Source of the DNA: Pseudarthrobacter polychromogenes
GTDB lineage: Bacteria; Actinomycetota; Actinomycetes; Actinomycetales; Micrococcaceae
Reading direction: 5' to 3'
NCBI RefSeq assembly: GCF_014644495.1
Contig: NZ_BMKU01000005.1
Coordinates: 312,592 to 376,591, forward strand
Length of the DNA: 64,000 bases
Part shown: one piece after another, positions 34,821 through 43,850 of the stretch
Layout of the letters: the number at the start of each line of letters is the position of its first letter
Numbering within the stretch: position 1 is the first letter of the stretch
The notes under the pieces: generated by a model
Databases searched by the model: none
What the model saw: the letters and a program-made list of their open reading frames with translations, nothing else
Told to the model about the DNA's origin: nothing
Position numbers and translations under genes: made by a program

Positions 34821-36668
34821 ATGCCATATCTGGGACGCCGGTTCGCTGCGGTCACTGCAGCGCTGGCGATGAGCGTGACAACCGGTGCATTGACCAGCCC
34901 GGCATCTGCTGGTACCGGGCAGGGCGACGACGCTAAAAAGACCCCGGTAGCGACCGGCTACGGCGGTGCCGTCAGTACCGTCGACCTGGACGCATCCGCG
35001 GCCGCCATCAAGATCCTCCGCAAGGGAGGCAACGCGGTGGACGCTGCCGTCGCCGCGGCCGCAACACTGGGCGTGACCGAGCCGTACAGCGCCGGGATCG
35101 GGGGCGGCGGCTACTTTGTGTACTACGACGCCAAGAAGGAGAAGGTCAGTACTATCGACGGGCGTGAGACTGCTCCGGCGGCGATGCCAACAGACGCGTT
35201 CATCAATCCGGCCGACGGCAAGCCGTATGCGTTCAAGAAGCAGGCCACGAGCGGAATTTCCGTGGGTGTCCCGGGAACGCCGGCCACGTGGGAGCGGGCT
35301 CTGGAGCGCTGGGGACGGTTCAGCCTCGACGACGTCCTGGAACCCGCCATAGAAGTGGCCACGGACGGGTTCCTGGTGGACGAGACCTTCCGCCAGCAAA
35401 CGGCGGACAACCAGGACCGCTTTGCTCCGTTCGAGGCAACAAGGGAGCTGTTCCTGCCCGGTGGCGCCCCTCCGGCCGTCGGAACTGTCTTCAAGAACCC
35501 GGACCTGGCCGAAACGTACAAGCTTCTTTCCCGCAAGGGCATGGACGCCTTCTATGAGGGCAAACTGGCCGAGGACATTGTGCGGACAGTGCGGAACGCC
35601 CCCTCAGCGCCCGGAACGGATGCGTTGCCCGGCCCCGCAGGCGTGATGACAACCGAGGACCTGGACGACTATGAGGCGCTGGACCAGGACCCCACCCATG
35701 TGAACTACCGGGGCTACGACGTCTACGGCATGGCGCCCTCCAGCAGCGGCGGCACCACCGTGGGAGAGGCGCTGAATATCCTGGAGGTCTTCGACCTTCC
35801 CGGCCTGAAGAAGGACCAGCCTGCCGCCCTGCACCACTATCTCGAGGCGACTGCGCTGGCGTTCGCGGACCGCGCCAAGTACGTGGGGGACCCGGCCTTC
35901 GTCAAGGTTCCCACCAAGAAACTCCTGGATCCGGTCTTCGGCAAGGAGAGGGCCTGTGAAATCGACCCGCTTCAGGCAGCAACGAAGCCTGTGGCGGCAG
36001 GTGACGCAGCGGACTACGACGGCACCTGTGACATTGAGCCCGCGGCGCTCGCCGATGAGAAGGACACCGAGAACATTAACACCACCAACCTCACGGTCTC
36101 GGACAAGTGGGGCAACGTGGTGGAATACACCCTGACCATCGAGCAGACCGGCGGATCGGGAATCGTTGTGCCGGACCGCGGGTTCATCCTGAACAACGAA
36201 CTCACCGATTTTTCGCCCGTGTTCAGCGAATCCGATCCCAACCGGATCCAGCCCGGCAAGCGGCCGCGGTCCTCCATGTCACCCACCATCGTGCTCAAGG
36301 ACGACGAGCCGTTCCTGGCCCTTGGCTCTCCGGGTGGCTCCACCATCATCACCACGGTGCTGCAGACGCTGATCAACCGCATCGACCTCGGCATGACCAT
36401 CGAGGAGGCGCTCGCCGCCCCGCGCGCGTCCCAGCGGAACACCGCGAACGTAACGGCCGAGCCGGCGTTCATCGACGCCTTCCCGACGCTGGGGACGCAG
36501 TATGGCCACAAGCTCGTGCCGGCCGGTGATGCGTTCACCTCTGCAGCGGAGATCGGCGCAGCGACGGCCATCGAGTTCAGCGAGGACGGGAAGAAGGTCA
36601 CTGCCGTCGCCGAGCCGACGCGCCGCGGCGGGGGCTCGGCCCTGGTGGTCAAACCTTCGCGGAAGTAG
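34821..36668 (+). CDS. ggt: Gamma-glutamyltransferase
   Basis: The 615-residue secreted enzyme has a signal peptide (about 1-30, cut after ASA) and the full Ntn-hydrolase precursor. The self-cleavage nucleophile is Thr421 in NINTTNLTVSDKWG, and the gamma-glutamyl-binding segments RPRSSMSPTI and LGSPGGSTI follow. It splits the gamma-glutamyl bond of glutathione or other gamma-glutamyl amides outside the cell, yielding glutamate and amino acids. The usual TTH triad reads TTN here. AGGAG precedes the ATG. It converges on the asparagine operon across a strong hairpin. Confidence 0.93.
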   Translation: MPYLGRRFAAVTAALAMSVTTGALTSPASAGTGQGDDAKKTPVATGYGGAVSTVDLDASAAAIKILRKGGNAVDAAVAAAATLGVTEPYSAGIGGGGYFVYYDAKKEKVSTIDGRETAPAAMPTDAFINPADGKPYAFKKQATSGISVGVPGTPATWERALERWGRFSLDDVLEPAIEVATDGFLVDETFRQQTADNQDRFAPFEATRELFLPGGAPPAVGTVFKNPDLAETYKLLSRKGMDAFYEGKLAEDIVRTVRNAPSAPGTDALPGPAGVMTTEDLDDYEALDQDPTHVNYRGYDVYGMAPSSSGGTTVGEALNILEVFDLPGLKKDQPAALHHYLEATALAFADRAKYVGDPAFVKVPTKKLLDPVFGKERACEIDPLQAATKPVAAGDAADYDGTCDIEPAALADEKDTENINTTNLTVSDKWGNVVEYTLTIEQTGGSGIVVPDRGFILNNELTDFSPVFSESDPNRIQPGKRPRSSMSPTIVLKDDEPFLALGSPGGSTIITTVLQTLINRIDLGMTIEEALAAPRASQRNTANVTAEPAFIDAFPTLGTQYGHKLVPAGDAFTSAAEIGAATAIEFSEDGKKVTAVAEPTRRGGGSALVVKPSRK

Positions 36669-36694
36669 CCAACGCCGGATTTTTCGTTAAACCC

Positions 36695-36744
36695 CGACGG
36701 CGGCACCCGGGTTCTGCAGCCACAGAACCCGGGTGCCGCCGTCG
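36695..36744. terminator. Perfect 22-bp bidirectional hairpin
   Basis: Arms 36695-36716 and 36723-36744 are perfectly complementary over 22 bp with a 6-nt loop, in the gap between convergent ggt and the permease gene. CGTTAA-type sequence flanks it on both sides. Confidence 0.8.
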
Positions 36745-36759
36745 AGCGTTAAAGCGGGG

Positions 36760-38274
36760 CTATTTCATGAAGGTGTTGGCTGGTGGGTTGGCGATGACGG
36801 GGGAGAGTCCGGTGTGGCCTTCGCGGGTTTGGGCGATGTCGCGGATGCGGGTGCGGCAGGCGTACCAGCCGATGACCATGAGGATGGAGGCGATGGCGGT
36901 GACGAGCATGGTGAGGGGGGATTCGATGAAGACCATGATGAGGACGCCTGTGAGGAAGAGGAGGGAGAGGTAGCCGGTGTAGGGGGCGCCGATCATGCGG
37001 AAGGAGGGGCGGGTCAGCCAGCCTTTGTTGGCCCAGCGGTGGAGCTGGATCTGGCACAGGACGATGGTGGCCCAGGTCATGATGATGCCGACGGAGGCGA
37101 CGTTGAGGACGATTTCGAAGGCTTGGGCGGGGACGAGGTAGTTCAGGGGGACGCCGAGGAGGGAGACGCCGGCGGTGATGGCGATGCCGCCGTAGGGGAC
37201 GCCGGCTTTGTTCATGCGGCCCGCGAATTTGGGGGCGGAGCCGTTGACGGACATGGAGCGCAGGATCCGGCCGGTGGAGTAGAGGCCGGCGTTGAGGGAG
37301 GACAGGGCTGCGGTGAGGACGACGAGGTTCATGATGACGTCCACGCCCTGGATGCCGATGGAGCCGAAGAAGGTCACGAAGGGGCTGACGCCTTTTTCGT
37401 AGGAGGTGTAGGGCAGCAGCAGGGCCAGGAGGATGACGGAGCCGACGTAGAACACGGCGATGCGGAAGACGACGGAGTTGATGGCTTTGGGCATGATTTT
37501 TTCGGGGTTTTCGGTTTCGCCGGCGGCGGTGCCGACGAGTTCGATGGAGGCGTAGGCGAACAGGACGCCCTGCATGAGGATGACCATGGGGAGTAGGCCG
37601 TTGGGGAAGATCCCGCCGTTGTCGGTCAGGAGGCTGATGCCGACTTGTTGGCCGTCCACGGGGGTGCCGAAGATGATGAAGTAGGTGCCGACGATGAGGA
37701 AGATGACCAGGGCTGCGACTTTGATCAGGGCGAACCAGAATTCCATTTCGCCGAAGACCTTGACCGAGACGAGGTTCAGGGCGAGGACGACGACGAGGGC
37801 GGTGAGGGCCCAGGCCCATTGGGGGACGGCTGCCATCCAGGGGATGTAGTTGCCGAAGAAGTTCATGTAGAGGGCGGCGGCGGTGATGTCCACGATGGTG
37901 GTGGTGGCCCAGTTGATCCAGTAGAACCAGCCGGAGACGAACGCGGCTTTTTCGCCGAAGAATTCGCGGGCGTAGGAGACGAAGGAGCCTGAGGAGGGCC
38001 GGTGCAGGACCAGTTCGCCCAGGGCGCGGAGGATGAGGAACGCGAAGAACCCGCAGACGGCGTAGGCGATGACCAGGGATGGGCCTGCGGCGTTGAGCCG
38101 GCCGCCGGCGCCCAGGAACAGGCCGGTACCGATCGCGCCGCCGATCGCGATCATCTGGATCTGCCGGGGCTTCAAGTTCTTGTGGTAGCCCTGGTCCTCG
38201 GCATGCAACGCCGACTCAGAAGCATGGGCATGACCGCCGTCGATCACGTGGTCAGGGAGCGTGGAATTAGACAT
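36760..38274 (-). CDS. ansP: Amino acid permease (APC superfamily), probable L-asparagine permease
   Basis: The 504-residue protein has twelve predicted helices of the amino acid transporter family: [17 protein letters not shown] in helix 1, [20 protein letters not shown] and [22 protein letters not shown], the last typical of GABA/AnsP/CycA-type permeases. As last gene of an operon with asparaginase and aspartase, asparagine import is the likely job. ATG 38274, with AGGA upstream, is preferred over ATG 38301. The coding strand is strongly biased to C-ending codons, consistent with good expression rather than transfer. Confidence 0.85.
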   Translation of the reverse strand: MSNSTLPDHVIDGGHAHASESALHAEDQGYHKNLKPRQIQMIAIGGAIGTGLFLGAGGRLNAAGPSLVIAYAVCGFFAFLILRALGELVLHRPSSGSFVSYAREFFGEKAAFVSGWFYWINWATTTIVDITAAALYMNFFGNYIPWMAAVPQWAWALTALVVVLALNLVSVKVFGEMEFWFALIKVAALVIFLIVGTYFIIFGTPVDGQQVGISLLTDNGGIFPNGLLPMVILMQGVLFAYASIELVGTAAGETENPEKIMPKAINSVVFRIAVFYVGSVILLALLLPYTSYEKGVSPFVTFFGSIGIQGVDVIMNLVVLTAALSSLNAGLYSTGRILRSMSVNGSAPKFAGRMNKAGVPYGGIAITAGVSLLGVPLNYLVPAQAFEIVLNVASVGIIMTWATIVLCQIQLHRWANKGWLTRPSFRMIGAPYTGYLSLLFLTGVLIMVFIESPLTMLVTAIASILMVIGWYACRTRIRDIAQTREGHTGLSPVIANPPANTFMK

Positions 38275-38307
38275 GGGGGTCCTAGGGGTATCCGTTGGCA
38301 TGGGGGA

Positions 38308-39747
38308 TTACTTGCTCAGGTTGGCGAGGCGCTCAGGGCTGAGGAGTTCCTGGAGCTGGGTGTTGGTGAGGAGTCCGTGTTCCAGGACGAGTTCGGCCAC
38401 GCCCTTGCCGGTTGCCAGTGCTTCCTTGGCGATGGCGGTGGCGGTGGCGTAGCCCAGATGGGGATTGAGGGCAGTGACCAGGCCGATTGACTGCTCCACT
38501 GTGCGGCGCAGGTGCTCGGTGTTCGCGGTGATGCCCCGGATGCAGCGCGCCGTGAGGGTGCGGCAGGCTGCTTCCAGGTGGGAGATGCTCTTGTGGAGGC
38601 TGTGGACGATGACCGGCTCGAACGCGTTCAGCTGGAGCTGCCCGGCTTCGGCCGCCATGGTGATGGTGACGTCGTTGCCGATGACCTCGTAGGCCACCTG
38701 GCTGACCACTTCCGGGATCACCGGGTTGATCTTGCCGGGCATGATGGACGAGCCGGACTGGACGGCCGGCAGGTTGATTTCGCCGAAGCCGGCGCGCGGT
38801 CCGGAGGAGAGCAGGCGAAGGTCGTTGCAGATCTTGGAGAGCTTCACGGCCACCCGCTTGAGCACGCCGGACAGGTGCACGAAGGCGCCAACGTCCTGGG
38901 TGGCTTCGATCAGGTCCGGCGCGGTCACCAGCGGCAGGCCGGTCACTTCGGCGAGGTGCCGGCAGGCAGCTTCCGCGTAGCCCGCGGGGGCGTTCAGGCC
39001 GGTGCCGATGGCGGTGGCGCCGAGGTTGATCTCGTGGATGAGCAGATCTGCTTCAGCCAGGCGGAGCCGGTCCTCGCCGATGGTGATGGCGTAGCTGCCG
39101 AACTCCTGGCCCAGGGTCATGGGTACCGCGTCCTGCAGCTGGGTACGCCCCATCTTCACCACCGTGCGGAATTCCAGCGCCTTGGCTGCGCAGGCTTCCT
39201 CCAGTTCGGCCAGCGCCTCCAGCAGTTCCCGCGCGGCGAAGATGGTGCCCAGCTTCACCGCGGTGGGGTAGACATCGTTGGTGGACTGGCTGAGGTTCAC
39301 ATGGTCGTTGGGGTGCAGTCGGGCGTAGTCGCCCTTGGGGTGGCCAAGGATTTCGAGGGCGCGGTTGGCAATGACCTCGTTGGCGTTCATGTTCGACGAC
39401 GTCCCGGCACCGCCCTGGATGACGTCCACCACGAACTGGTCGGCGAGCTTGCCGTCGAGTACGTCCTGGCAGGCCTGCTCAATGGCGTCCGAGCGTTCCG
39501 CGTCCAGCAGGCCCAGTTCCCGGTTGGTGCGGGCGGCGGCCAGCTTGACCGCAGCGAGGCCGCGGACCAGGTGCATGTTGGAGGACAGCTTCTGGCCGGT
39601 GATGGGGAAGTTCTCCACGGCCCGGAGCGTGTGCACACCCCAGTAGGCGCCGGCGGGGATGTCGCGGTCGCCGAGCAGGTCGTGCTCGGACCGGGTGTGC
39701 GCAGGTGTGGTTGCAGCTGCGGAGGCGGGGGTATCGATGATGGTCAT
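38308..39747 (-). CDS. aspA: Aspartate ammonia-lyase (aspartase)
   Basis: The 479-residue enzyme deaminates L-aspartate to fumarate and ammonia. It carries the fumarase/aspartase signature GSSIMPGKINP (332-342) with the catalytic serine, GGAGTSSNMNANEVIANRA, and HPNDHVNLSQSTND. The Gly-Thr-Ser-Ser-Asn-Met pattern and C-terminal region favour aspartase over class II fumarase, as does its position next to asparaginase. AAGGA precedes the ATG and overlaps the asparaginase stop; the gap is 6 nt, so the two are co-translated. Confidence 0.92.
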   Translation of the reverse strand: MTIIDTPASAAATTPAHTRSEHDLLGDRDIPAGAYWGVHTLRAVENFPITGQKLSSNMHLVRGLAAVKLAAARTNRELGLLDAERSDAIEQACQDVLDGKLADQFVVDVIQGGAGTSSNMNANEVIANRALEILGHPKGDYARLHPNDHVNLSQSTNDVYPTAVKLGTIFAARELLEALAELEEACAAKALEFRTVVKMGRTQLQDAVPMTLGQEFGSYAITIGEDRLRLAEADLLIHEINLGATAIGTGLNAPAGYAEAACRHLAEVTGLPLVTAPDLIEATQDVGAFVHLSGVLKRVAVKLSKICNDLRLLSSGPRAGFGEINLPAVQSGSSIMPGKINPVIPEVVSQVAYEVIGNDVTITMAAEAGQLQLNAFEPVIVHSLHKSISHLEAACRTLTARCIRGITANTEHLRRTVEQSIGLVTALNPHLGYATATAIAKEALATGKGVAELVLEHGLLTNTQLQELLSPERLANLSK

Positions 39748-39753
39748 GTGTCC

Positions 39754-40824
39754 TTACAGGGCTTCGTTGACGGGTGCGGACGGGAAAGTGTGGGTCAGGA
39801 AATCGGTGGCCTGCAGCAGGCCCACGTGCTGGCCGCCGCCCAGGACGGGCGCCGTTCCAATGCCGGCGAGCGGGGCGGTGTCCACGCCCAGCGCCTCCAG
39901 CAGCTTGACGGTGGCGGGCATCCGGGCGCGGTCGCCGCCGTCGGAAATCTTCACGGCTGCCGAGCGGCCGTCCGCAAGGCCCACCAGCTGGACGCCTTCA
40001 AAGCCGTCCTTCGCCACCGCGCCCGGGAGCAGGCGCATCAGCTCGGTGACGTCACGGCCTTCCCCGGCCACCATGTCCGGGTGCTGCTGCATGGCGAGGC
40101 CGACGGCGGCTTCCGCGCCGAGCGGGGCCGGCCCGCCGTCGTCGTTCCTGCCGCTGCTGTCCGCGGCGGCGCGGGCGATCGCACCGAAGGCGCGGGCCAT
40201 GCCCGGCAGGGTCAGGGCATACAGGGGAGTGCCGCAGCCGTCGGTGCTGAGGGCGTGGGGTTCTTCGCCGGTGAGCTCGGTGACGGTCGTGGCCACGAGC
40301 CGCTGCAGCGGGTGCGTGGGATCCAGGTAGCCCTTGACCGGCCAGCCGTTGATGGCGCAGGTGGCGGCCATGGCGGCATGCTTGCCAGAGCAGTTCTGGG
40401 TGAGCTGGGTGGAACGGCCCCCGTTGCGCAGCCACTCCTCCCGTTCGCCCGGGCCGTAGGGGAGGTCCCTGCTGTTCTCGAAATCGCTGACACTGAGTCC
40501 GTGCAGTTCCAGGATCCGCAGGGCTCCCTGGCGGTGCTTTGCGCTGCCGGAGTGGCTTGCGGCAGCCAGGGCGAGGAGCTCAGCGGGAAGTTCGAGCCCG
40601 GCCCGGACCATGGCCACGGCCTGCAGCGGCTTGAGCGAGGAGCGGGGGTAGAACGGTGCCAGCGGATCACCTGCGGTGGCCACTGTGGTGCCGTCAGCGT
40701 CCAGGGCAATGGCTGACCCGTAGTGGATGCTCTCCACCATTCCGTCGCGGGTGGCAGCGACCAGGGGTGTGTGCTGCGGGAGGGCGGCAGCACTGAGGGC
40801 AGGTGAGAGGGCAGGGGAAAGCAT
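39754..40824 (-). CDS. Class 3 L-asparaginase (Rhizobium etli AnsA/ReAV type, PF06089)
   Basis: The 356-residue enzyme hydrolyses L-asparagine to aspartate, which the next gene product deaminates. It is not an E. coli-type asparaginase: it has the serine-beta-lactamase-like motifs of class 3, with SSLK at 62-65 (Ser62 and Lys65 of S-x-x-K), SHSG at 90-93 and NCSGKHA at 144-150 (Cys145 and Lys148 equal the metal-site pair). AAGGA lies just before the ATG. Second gene of the operon, 27 nt after the regulator. Confidence 0.88.
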   Translation of the reverse strand: MLSPALSPALSAAALPQHTPLVAATRDGMVESIHYGSAIALDADGTTVATAGDPLAPFYPRSSLKPLQAVAMVRAGLELPAELLALAAASHSGSAKHRQGALRILELHGLSVSDFENSRDLPYGPGEREEWLRNGGRSTQLTQNCSGKHAAMAATCAINGWPVKGYLDPTHPLQRLVATTVTELTGEEPHALSTDGCGTPLYALTLPGMARAFGAIARAAADSSGRNDDGGPAPLGAEAAVGLAMQQHPDMVAGEGRDVTELMRLLPGAVAKDGFEGVQLVGLADGRSAAVKISDGGDRARMPATVKLLEALGVDTAPLAGIGTAPVLGGGQHVGLLQATDFLTHTFPSAPVNEAL

Positions 40825-40851
40825 GGATTCCTTGGCTGGGTTGGGGCGGGG

Positions 40852-41553
40852 CTATTTGTTGAGGATGGAATCGAGGGCCAGGCCCACGGCCTGCAGGTGG
40901 TGGGCCATCGCAGCGCGTGCATTCTCGGCGGAGCCTGCCTCGATGGCGGCGAGGATGTCCTGGTGTTCGATGTCCGAGGCGTGCTGCCTGTCCGCCACCA
41001 TGTTCAGGGTTTCGGACTGGTGGGCCAGGGCGCCGCGGATGTCCGCCACCACGCTGGCGAACACCCTGTTGCCGCTGGCCCGGGCGATGGCTGCATGGAA
41101 GCTGGAATCCAGGGCAACCCAGGATTCGGGATCGGTTTCGGTGCGCATGGCGGCCACGAGGTGGCGGAGTGTTTCCAGCTCCCCGTCACTGCGCCGCTCC
41201 GCGGCCAGGCCGGCTGCGGGAACCTCGATGTGGGGGCGGGCTTCCGTGAGGTCCCGAGCTGAGTACTGGCCGAGGGAGAGGTCATTGGCCACCTTGTCCG
41301 CCACAACGAACGTGCCTTTGCCGGTTTTGGTGACGGTCAGGCCCAGGGCCGTGCAGGAGCGGAGGGCCTCGCGGATCACCGAGCGGCTCACCCCGTACTG
41401 CTGGGAAAGCGTGGACTCGGAGCTGAGCTTGCTGCCAACGGGAACGGCACCTGACTCGATGTCCTGCCGGATCGCATTGAAGACCGCTTCGGCGGCACTG
41501 AGCCGCGCGAGGGGTGCAGGCTGTCCTGCTGTCCGGCTGTCTGACAGGTTCAC
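40852..41553 (-). CDS. GntR-family regulator, FadR subfamily
   Basis: The 233-residue protein has an N-terminal winged HTH (about 19-85, SSESTLSQQYGVSRSVIREAL) and a helical FCD ligand domain with the conserved Asp/His pattern (ALDSSFHAAIARASGN and HQDILAAIEAGSAENA). It leads the asparaginase-aspartase-permease operon and probably controls it in answer to asparagine, aspartate or a derivative. The GTG start at 41553 is forced by an in-frame TAA four codons upstream, and it lies 6 nt after a strong -10, so the mRNA appears leaderless. Confidence 0.9.
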   Translation of the reverse strand: MNLSDSRTAGQPAPLARLSAAEAVFNAIRQDIESGAVPVGSKLSSESTLSQQYGVSRSVIREALRSCTALGLTVTKTGKGTFVVADKVANDLSLGQYSARDLTEARPHIEVPAAGLAAERRSDGELETLRHLVAAMRTETDPESWVALDSSFHAAIARASGNRVFASVVADIRGALAHQSETLNMVADRQHASDIEHQDILAAIEAGSAENARAAMAHHLQAVGLALDSILNK

Positions 41554-41559
41554 GCTTTA

Positions 41560-41588
41560 AATATGGCAGGCGTCACACGCGGTGTCAA
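41560..41588 (-). promoter_or_regulatory. Strong promoter of the asparagine operon
   Basis: On the minus strand a perfect -35 TTGACA (41583-41588) and -10 CATATT (41560-41565) are separated by 17 nt. The -10 ends 6 nt before the GTG start at 41553, so transcription should begin at or beside the start codon. It is the best promoter match seen in the window. Confidence 0.7.
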
Positions 41589-41605
41589 TGCGGATCAGCG
41601 CAAAA

Positions 41606-41638
41606 GGGAGGTTGGCGCCGTGACGGCGCCAACCTCCC
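41606..41638 (-). terminator. Intrinsic terminator after the alanine symporter
   Basis: A perfect 15-bp stem (41606-41620 with 41624-41638) with a 3-nt loop is followed on the minus strand by TTTT. It separates the symporter transcript from the asparagine operon promoter a few bases beyond. Confidence 0.85.
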
Positions 41639-41683
41639 TGTCCTCCGGGTGGAGGGAAGAAGTCCTCTGCTGATGCTCCAGTG

Positions 41684-43249
41684 CTAGGAGCGGGGGCTCT
41701 CCACCTCGTCAATCTCAGCGCCCAGCTTGTGAAGGTCGCCGCGTTTGCGCTCCGCAAGATAGGCCTTCATCTCGCGCTTGATCACCGGCAGCAACATGTA
41801 GACGCCCAGCAGGTTGATGAATGCGCAAATGAACAGGGCAGCATCGGCGAAGTTCAGCACCTGTCCGAACGTCAGGACGGTTCCAACAACGGTGAAGAAC
41901 AGGAAGGCGACCTTGTAGGAAATTTCAGAGGCCTTGCTGCGGCCGAACAGGTACTCCCATGCTTTCAGGCCGTAGTAGGACCAGGTGATCAGGGTGGAGA
42001 AGGCGAACAGCGTCACAGCTACGGCCAGGACTACGGGGAACCAGGGCAGGACTGTGGCGAAGGCGTCGGACGTGAGGATGACGCCGTCGGGTGCGCCCTC
42101 GCCGGCCTGCACCTGGTCGATGCCTGCCTGCAGGCTCGGTGCACCTGCGATAACAATCGCAAGGGCGGTCATGGTGCAGATGATGACTGTGTCAACGAGG
42201 GGTTCAAACATGGCAACGAAGCCTTCACTGACAGGGCGGCGTGTCTTCACGGTTGAGTGCGCGATGGCAGCAGATCCCAATCCTGCCTCATTGGAGAACG
42301 CTGCGCGCTGGAAGCCGACAATCATGACGCCCACGAGGCCGCCGGCCATGCCCGACGGGTTGAAGGCGCCGGTAATGATGGCGTTGAACGCGGCCGGCAC
42401 CTGGCCGATGTTCACGAAGATCACGAAGAGGCAGGCAAGCACGTAGACGGCTGCCATCGCCGGAACGAGTTTGCTGGTGGTGGCGCCGATGGATTTCATC
42501 CCGCCGAGGATTACGGCCGCGACCAGCGCCGCGAGGATGAGGCCAAAGATCAGGGCCGCTCCGGCGCTGCCGAGGAAACCTTCGTCACCGCCGGTGACGT
42601 TCCGCATCTGGGCGAACGTCTGGTTGGCCTGGAACATGTTTCCACCGGCCACCGCGAAAATGAGGATGGAAACGGCGAAGATTCCGGTGAGGATCTTCAC
42701 TGGCCATTTGCCAAACTTATGGAAGGCGACGGGCAGGTATTTGAACGGCCCGCCCGTTACCGTGCCGTCCTCATGGATCTGGCGGTACTTGACGCCGAGC
42801 GTGCACTCAGCGAATTTCGAAGCCATGCCCAGCAGGCCGGCCAGGATCATCCAGAAGGTGGCGCCGGGTCCGCCAAGTGCCATGGCGGCGCCCACGCCAG
42901 CGATGTTTCCCAGGCCGACAGTGCCGGACAAGGCGGAGGTCAGTGCATGGAAGTGCGGCACTTCGCCGGGATCGTGGTGGGCGGAGTACCGTCCGCGCAC
43001 CACTTCGTAGGACACCTTGAGGCCGCGGAACTGGATCAGGCCCAGGTAGATGCTGATGATGACACCGGCGGCGATGAGCCAGGCCACCACTGCCGGAAAG
43101 CTGACATCGCCAATGGTGATGGGGAAGAAGACGATCGTCGAAAATACCTCAGCGACCGGGCGGAACACCGCGTCGATCGCTTCTTCTACTGATGCGAGCC
43201 AGCCGACGTCGTCCGTCACGGCCATAGGAATTGATTGCATTGGTTCCAT
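41684..43249 (-). CDS. Sodium:alanine symporter (AGCS family)
   Basis: The 521-residue protein has about eleven helices and the AGCS signature region (SALSGTVGLGNIAGVGAAMALGG in part, then GPGATFWMILAGLLGMASKF). It also has GFQRAAFSNEAGLGSAAIAH and the P-V-x-E-G-F-V loop, all typical of AlsT/DagA. It imports alanine or glycine with sodium. With alanine dehydrogenase elsewhere in the window it could supply carbon and nitrogen. The start is uncertain: ATGs at 43249, 43240 and 43225 are all possible, none with a strong ribosome binding site. Confidence 0.88.
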   Translation of the reverse strand: MEPMQSIPMAVTDDVGWLASVEEAIDAVFRPVAEVFSTIVFFPITIGDVSFPAVVAWLIAAGVIISIYLGLIQFRGLKVSYEVVRGRYSAHHDPGEVPHFHALTSALSGTVGLGNIAGVGAAMALGGPGATFWMILAGLLGMASKFAECTLGVKYRQIHEDGTVTGGPFKYLPVAFHKFGKWPVKILTGIFAVSILIFAVAGGNMFQANQTFAQMRNVTGGDEGFLGSAGAALIFGLILAALVAAVILGGMKSIGATTSKLVPAMAAVYVLACLFVIFVNIGQVPAAFNAIITGAFNPSGMAGGLVGVMIVGFQRAAFSNEAGLGSAAIAHSTVKTRRPVSEGFVAMFEPLVDTVIICTMTALAIVIAGAPSLQAGIDQVQAGEGAPDGVILTSDAFATVLPWFPVVLAVAVTLFAFSTLITWSYYGLKAWEYLFGRSKASEISYKVAFLFFTVVGTVLTFGQVLNFADAALFICAFINLLGVYMLLPVIKREMKAYLAERKRGDLHKLGAEIDEVESPRS

Positions 43250-43586
43250 ACTCTTTTCGTTGAGGGCCTGCGTTCTGCCCGCCTCTGTTCCACGACAGCT
43301 GTAGATGCTGCCTGACCCCCCGCACGGATGTGAGCTGCGACATATGCGACCCAACTTATGTCAACTGGGCTGAAAACTCGACCTTGGGCTTGCCGGGCTA
43401 ATCTGCTATGGAGCGCGCCTGCGCCGTGACGGGACTGCGCCGGAGGGCGCCGACTTTGGAGGCGCCTGGGATGTCCCTGCTGCGCCATCGGTAGGTTCGT
43501 GCCGATTCCCCACTAGTCTTTGGTCCTTGGCCGTCATTACACTTGCCATAGGGGTTGAAACGGCACGATCGTACCTAGGGGGTGCC
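43250..43586. other. Intergenic region between the alanine symporter and hipBA (337 nt)
   Basis: No gene is supported here. On the minus strand it holds a TTGACA (43359-43364) without a good -10, and an inverted repeat GACATA-N12-TATGTC (43339-43344 with 43357-43362) that could be an operator for the symporter. Towards hipB the sequence is AT-richer (TTGCCA, TTGAAA) but no complete promoter is clear, and the TATCC-N8-GGATA type operator of E. coli HipB is absent. Confidence 0.4.
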
Positions 43587-43850
43587 ATGGCCCAGGGCTT
43601 TTCAGCGGCGCTGGCGGGAGAAGTGCGCGCTCGCCGCGCAGTCCTTCGCCTGACCCAGCACGACCTCGCCCAGCTGGCCGGAGTCTCCGAGCGCTTTGTC
43701 CGCTTCGTCGAGCAAGGCAAGCCGAGCGTCCAGCTGGATTCCCTGGTCGCCGTACTTGAAACGCTGGGGCTGGAGCTGAAGGTCGCCGCCCGGACCAGCC
43801 AGGCGGCCCGCGCGGCCGGGCAGCCGGCTGAGAACAGCGCTGAACAATGA
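43587..43850 (+). CDS. hipB: HipB-like XRE-family antitoxin
   Basis: The 87-residue protein is an HTH_3 DNA-binding protein (HTH about 23-45, TQHDLAQLAGVSERFVRFVEQGK) ending in an LETLGLELKVAART segment. It precedes a HipA kinase gene with a 4-nt ATGA overlap, the standard hipBA arrangement. It would bind and neutralise HipA and repress the operon. ATG 43587 has GGGGG just upstream and gives the usual HipB length; an earlier ATG at 43527 is less likely. Confidence 0.88.
   Translation: MAQGFSAALAGEVRARRAVLRLTQHDLAQLAGVSERFVRFVEQGKPSVQLDSLVAVLETLGLELKVAARTSQAARAAGQPAENSAEQ

Noticed and set aside
36671..36750. Hairpin between ggt and the permease gene as an attachment site
   Set aside because: It is a simple perfect palindrome between convergent stops, better explained as a bidirectional terminator.
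36760..38274. Permease gene as horizontally acquired, because its codon use looks different
   Set aside because: The bias is towards C-ending preferred codons, which fits high expression. The gene is locked in an operon with its metabolic partners.
38512..40716. Plus-strand open frame of 734 codons
   Set aside because: It lies antisense to aspartase and asparaginase, is Gly/Val/His-rich, matches no family and is a by-product of high GC content.
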